DNA of 55,085 bases. Origin: XYA12-FULL-58-9 sp001798605. GTDB taxonomy: Bacteria > Myxococcota > XYA12-FULL-58-9. The stretch is from NCBI GenBank assembly GCA_036736205.1, contig DAINMX010000012.1, positions 1-55,085 on the forward strand, in the 5' to 3' direction. Positions 52,602 to 55,085 of this stretch are shown piece by piece. How positions within the stretch are numbered: position 1 is the stretch's first letter; each line of letters begins with the position of its first letter. Both the position numbers and the translations under genes were made by a program. The notes below the pieces were generated by a model. The model had not been told where the DNA came from, searched no databases, and saw only the letters and a program-made list of their open reading frames with translations.

Positions 52602-53327
52602 CTACCGCCACCGTCGTGATTCGAGAAAACGGGTGGCAACCAAGAGCGACACCCAGATGAGCGACACATAGAAGACGACGTCTTTGACGCTGATGATGCC
52701 GCGCATAAACGGCCTGAAGTGTTTGTCGTGAATCGATAGATAGGCGAGTAGGTCTTCCAGGGGGGGGCTCGCGATGCGTGACAACAACCACATCAGAAGA
52801 AAGGTGGTGACCACTGCAGCGCCCAGAACTGCCGCAACGAGCTGATTGGGGGCAATGGCGGAGCAAAGCAGCACCAAGGCCACCGCAGCGGCACCGAGTA
52901 GGAAGATGCCCAGGTAACCGGCAAGGATGTGCGCCATAGACACCTTGCCGTTGATCATCACCAACAGCGGCATATAGATGGTGAGCGCGGTCATGACGCA
53001 CAGAAACACCAAGGCCGCGAGGAACTTGCCCAAGATGAGCTGCCATTCACGCACCGGTGAGGTGGCGAGCAATGCCAGCGTGCCGGTTTGTCGCTCCTCG
53101 GCGATGAGTCGCATGCCGATGAATATGGCGGCGAATAGGGTGGTGCCGCTGGTAAAAAAGAAGAAGTTCTCCAGCACTTGGCTGGACTTCTGTGCGCCGG
53201 TGCCCATGGCAAAGGCGTTGAACAGCAGGCCATCAACGACCAGCACCGCAAAGATGATGATGTAGCCAATAGGCGAGCGCAGGTAGCTTCCGAACTCGCG
53301 ACGGATGATCCACCAGACATTGTTCAT
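52602..53327 (-). CDS. GldF-like ABC-2 permease
   Basis: A 241-residue ABC-2 family permease with six membrane helices. 'WWIIRREFGSYLRSPIGYII' at the start and 'ERQTGTLALLATSPVREWQL' after the second helix are the typical ABC-2/GldF landmarks. I use the ATG at 53327, preceded by AAGGAGG at 7 nt, rather than the longer frame that runs into the ATPase gene. The start overlaps the ATPase stop by 4 nt (ATGA), and the GldG-like gene follows after 12 nt. Confidence 0.9.
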   Translation of the reverse strand: MNNVWWIIRREFGSYLRSPIGYIIIFAVLVVDGLLFNAFAMGTGAQKSSQVLENFFFFTSGTTLFAAIFIGMRLIAEERQTGTLALLATSPVREWQLILGKFLAALVFLCVMTALTIYMPLLVMINGKVSMAHILAGYLGIFLLGAAAVALVLLCSAIAPNQLVAAVLGAAVVTTFLLMWLLSRIASPPLEDLLAYLSIHDKHFRPFMRGIISVKDVVFYVSLIWVSLLVATRFLESRRWR

Positions 53328-54256
53328 GACTGTACCTCCTTGCGGGTGAGCTCGAGGAAGATGCTCTCGAGCTCGAGCTCGATGCGCTCGAAGCGTCGCA
53401 GTCCGAAGCCCGCATCCACGAGGGTCTTGGCCAGCTCTTCCCGGCAATCCTTGGCGAGCTCCACCGTCGCGGTGGTAACGCCGTCCTTTTCCGTGTTGAT
53501 CTCGAAGTGGGCGACGTTCTTGGCTTTGGCCATGGCTTCGCGGAAAGCTCCGGCAGCGGCACGGACCTCCACGGAGAGCTTGGTCGCGGTGGTGACCCGT
53601 TTGCCGAGCTCGGCCTCCGTGCCCTCCGCGGCGATCTGCCCATCTTTGATCACCAAGATGCGGTCGCAGACTTCTTTGATCTCGTGCAGGTTGTGGCTCG
53701 ACAGCATGATCGTGTTTTTGCCCCGCAGACCACGGATGAGATCACGCATCTGCACGACCTGCACGGGGTCGAGGCCGCTGGTCGGCTCGTCGAGAAGGAT
53801 CAAAGCCGGCTTGTGAATAATCGCCTGGGCGATACCCACGCGGCGTTGGAAGCCGTTCGAGAGGGTGGCGATGACGTGATCACGCACGTGACTGAGATCC
53901 GCCGCCGCCGTCGCTTCGGTGATCGCCGCATCGATATCCCCGGTGAAGCTCTTGATGTGCGCGACGAACTGCAGATAACCGTTGACGGTCATCTCGGGAT
54001 AGAGCGGTGGTTGCTCCGGCAAAAAGCCGATGCGTGCCCGTGCCTGTTCGGGTTGCTCTGCCATGCTCAGGCCAGCGACGGTCACACGCCCCGAGGTGGG
54101 CAACAGCAAACCGCTGAGGATCTTGAGGATGGTGGTCTTGCCGGCGCCGTTGAGACCGAGCAACCCCACCACCTCGCCGTCGCGAATGGTGAAGTCGATT
54201 CCGGTCACAGCCGCTCGGTCGCCATAATACTTGGTTAGTTGCTCTGCGACGATCAT
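53324..54256 (-). CDS. GldA-like ABC transporter ATP-binding protein
   Basis: The 310-residue ATPase of the exporter. Walker A 'GLNGAGKTT', Q-loop region 'IGFLPEQPPLYPEMTV', signature 'LSNGFQRRVGIAQA' (Asn for the second Ser/Gly, Phe-Gln as in GldA/CcmA-type exporters), Walker B 'LILLDEPTSGLDP' and switch 'MLSSHNLHE'. A C-terminal regulatory extension (about residues 220-310) fits the DrrA/GldA group. It is the first gene of a four-gene operon (ATPase, permease, GldG-like, DUF4340). Confidence 0.91.
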   Translation of the reverse strand: MIVAEQLTKYYGDRAAVTGIDFTIRDGEVVGLLGLNGAGKTTILKILSGLLLPTSGRVTVAGLSMAEQPEQARARIGFLPEQPPLYPEMTVNGYLQFVAHIKSFTGDIDAAITEATAAADLSHVRDHVIATLSNGFQRRVGIAQAIIHKPALILLDEPTSGLDPVQVVQMRDLIRGLRGKNTIMLSSHNLHEIKEVCDRILVIKDGQIAAEGTEAELGKRVTTATKLSVEVRAAAGAFREAMAKAKNVAHFEINTEKDGVTTATVELAKDCREELAKTLVDAGFGLRRFERIELELESIFLELTRKEVQS

Positions 54257-54525
54257 GGTTGTGGGACTCTCTTTTGCGGCATCCCGCCAAAATTATTCTT
54301 TGCTGTGTTTAACGGTCCATTCTTTTCTTCAACCGAGGTCAACCCCCTGTAACCTGGCACATGGGTCGTTTATTCCGACATGCCCAAAAAGGCCAAGGGA
54401 TTTTCCACAAACTCTTCGGGATCGCAAGCTGGGAAGTGAGCCACGATCCACCACCTGGCCCGATGAGGCGCCCAACGTGCCGCCGCAACCCTCAATCGCC
54501 AAGCCTGAGTGCATCGGCAGCGCTG

Positions 54526-54825
54526 TCAAGCACCGCAACTGGCTGCGCCGGCCCGTTTGGGCACCGAATTTGCCACTGGGCAATCGACCGCCAGCGAGGT
54601 CATCACAACATTGCCGTCACGAAACTCAGAGCGCACGACGAGTTGCTGCTCGGCCCACCAGATATTCAACGGCTGATATGCCTTGAAGCCATGCATGCGA
54701 AACTGTCGAAACACAGCAGCAAAACCGGCATCCCTTTCGAGCACGTCGATGTCGTTGACGCTTTCGCCACCGGCTAGATTTAGCAAAGCGAGGTGGCTGC
54801 CCTGTTTGGAGTGGTTTGCGTCAAC
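54526..54825 (-). pseudogene. remnant of an IS1380-type transposase
   Basis: Two separate transposase-like pieces are joined in one short frame. An N-terminal type segment 'HLALLNLAGGESVNDIDVLE' is followed within about 15 residues by a middle segment 'GFKAYQPLNIWWAEQQLVV' and 'SEFRDGNV'. In intact IS1380-family transposases these are separated by well over 100 residues including catalytic Asp, so an internal deletion is inferred. The frame then ends in unrelated sequence. It has no start codon of its own and continues in frame from the HNH gene's stop. The stretch 54257-54525 beyond it contains no gene I can support. Confidence 0.6.
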
Positions 54826-55085
54826 TCATTGACTCTCTCCGGAAAGAGCAAGATCTCGGCTCCAAGCCGAGACACAATACACCGCTCGTGGCTCGTAAAC
54901 TGCTTGGCGTCTGAAGCGAGCACAGTGGTCTGTGCCATAGTCCTGTTCGGCCGCCAAGGTGTTGTGCGGTTTGCAGTGAAGCTCCAGATTGTCAGTGGTA
55001 CTCAGTCCTCCACGCCCGTAGGGTACACGATGATGATATTCGAGCCCTGAGCGTTCTTGGCACCTATGCCCACGCGCGTCTTGGT
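54826..55085 (-). CDS. HNH endonuclease, C-terminal part (5' end beyond window)
   Basis: Reading the minus strand in from the window edge gives 85 codons and a stop at 54826-54828. The frame holds a recognisable HNH nuclease core: 'GHRCQERSGLEYHHRVPYGR' followed by 'GG', then 'TTDNLELHCKPHNTLAAEQD'. The His-His of the first strand, the Asn of 'TDNLEL' and the final His of 'KPHN' are the HNH metal/catalytic residues. The gene's start lies outside the window. About 35 residues after the core are not family-like and may have been altered by the neighbouring transposase remnant. Confidence 0.72.
   Translation of the reverse strand, partial: QDARGHRCQERSGLEYHHRVPYGRGGLSTTDNLELHCKPHNTLAAEQDYGTDHCARFRRQAVYEPRAVYCVSAWSRDLALSGESQ

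Noticed and set aside
54231..54825. Several short plus- and minus-strand frames near the right end
   Set aside because: No motifs or ribosome-binding sites; they overlap the transposase remnant or are mutually exclusive. A frame ending in 'DPEEFVENPLAFLGMSE' near 54378 looked protein-like but could not be tied to any family.

Overview
The window looks like chromosomal DNA of a Gram-negative deltaproteobacterial-type organism, most likely of the Myxococcota/Bradymonadota kind. This is inferred from gene content, not from any search. The pointers are Ser/Thr kinases with an HRD-x-x-PQN catalytic loop, secreted proteins carrying small 'C-x-D-x-D-C ... C' cysteine modules, many lipoprotein boxes and outer-membrane barrels, FecR, FHA, AgmX-like and choice-of-anchor domains, and a very large tandem BadF/BcrA-type activase. 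The DNA is fairly GC-rich and densely coding. A run of exactly 100 N (1852-1951) lies inside a tandem repeat and marks an assembly gap.

Layout. 1-5032: the tail of an ATPase, an outer-membrane protein behind a 9-bp minisatellite, a HAD 5'-nucleotidase, phosphoheptose isomerase (gmhA) and a DUF502 membrane protein. 5053-9857: a 1441-residue acyl-CoA dehydratase activase-type protein and a bacteriohemerythrin. 10113-15312: a tightly coupled lipid-transport operon made of an outer-membrane barrel, a STAS-MlaE permease, a MlaF ATPase, a MlaD MCE protein and an auxiliary lipoprotein. 15345-18518: a large secreted lipoprotein with PPC-like and Cys-rich modules. 18737-24727: an information-processing block with dnaG, rpoD, a CAT-anticodon tRNA, a zinc-ribbon coiled-coil protein, an RNase HI-like protein lacking its first catalytic Asp, and the RNase P RNA gene.

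25492-35053 on the minus strand is an envelope-sensing block. In transcription order it holds a barrel/carboxypeptidase-regulatory protein, a double FecR protein, a transmembrane Ser/Thr kinase, an FHA protein, a FecR protein, a chemoreceptor-like protein, TatB and TatC. 35177-44584 holds a YkgJ-type cysteine-cluster protein, a periplasmic coiled-coil protein, a DUF362 protein, a VWA/choice-of-anchor-D surface protein, a glycerophosphodiesterase, a zincin lipoprotein and two small envelope barrels. 45469-49466 carries oligoribonuclease, a PIG-L deacetylase, a type III PLP decarboxylase and, convergently, an ATP-grasp enzyme. 49633-54256 is a GldA/GldF/GldG-like ABC export operon with a DUF4340 protein. 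The right edge (54526-55085) contains a decayed IS1380-type transposase piece and the end of an HNH endonuclease.

Most of the window serves the cell envelope: lipid trafficking, outer-membrane barrels, lipoproteins, Tat export and phospho-signalling. The most interesting items are the kinase-FHA-FecR-barrel cluster, the three short tandem repeats that each sit about 90 bp upstream of a secreted-protein start codon, the Asp-to-Val RNase HI homologue, and the deacetylase/decarboxylase/ATP-grasp group. All functional calls come from motif reading only.
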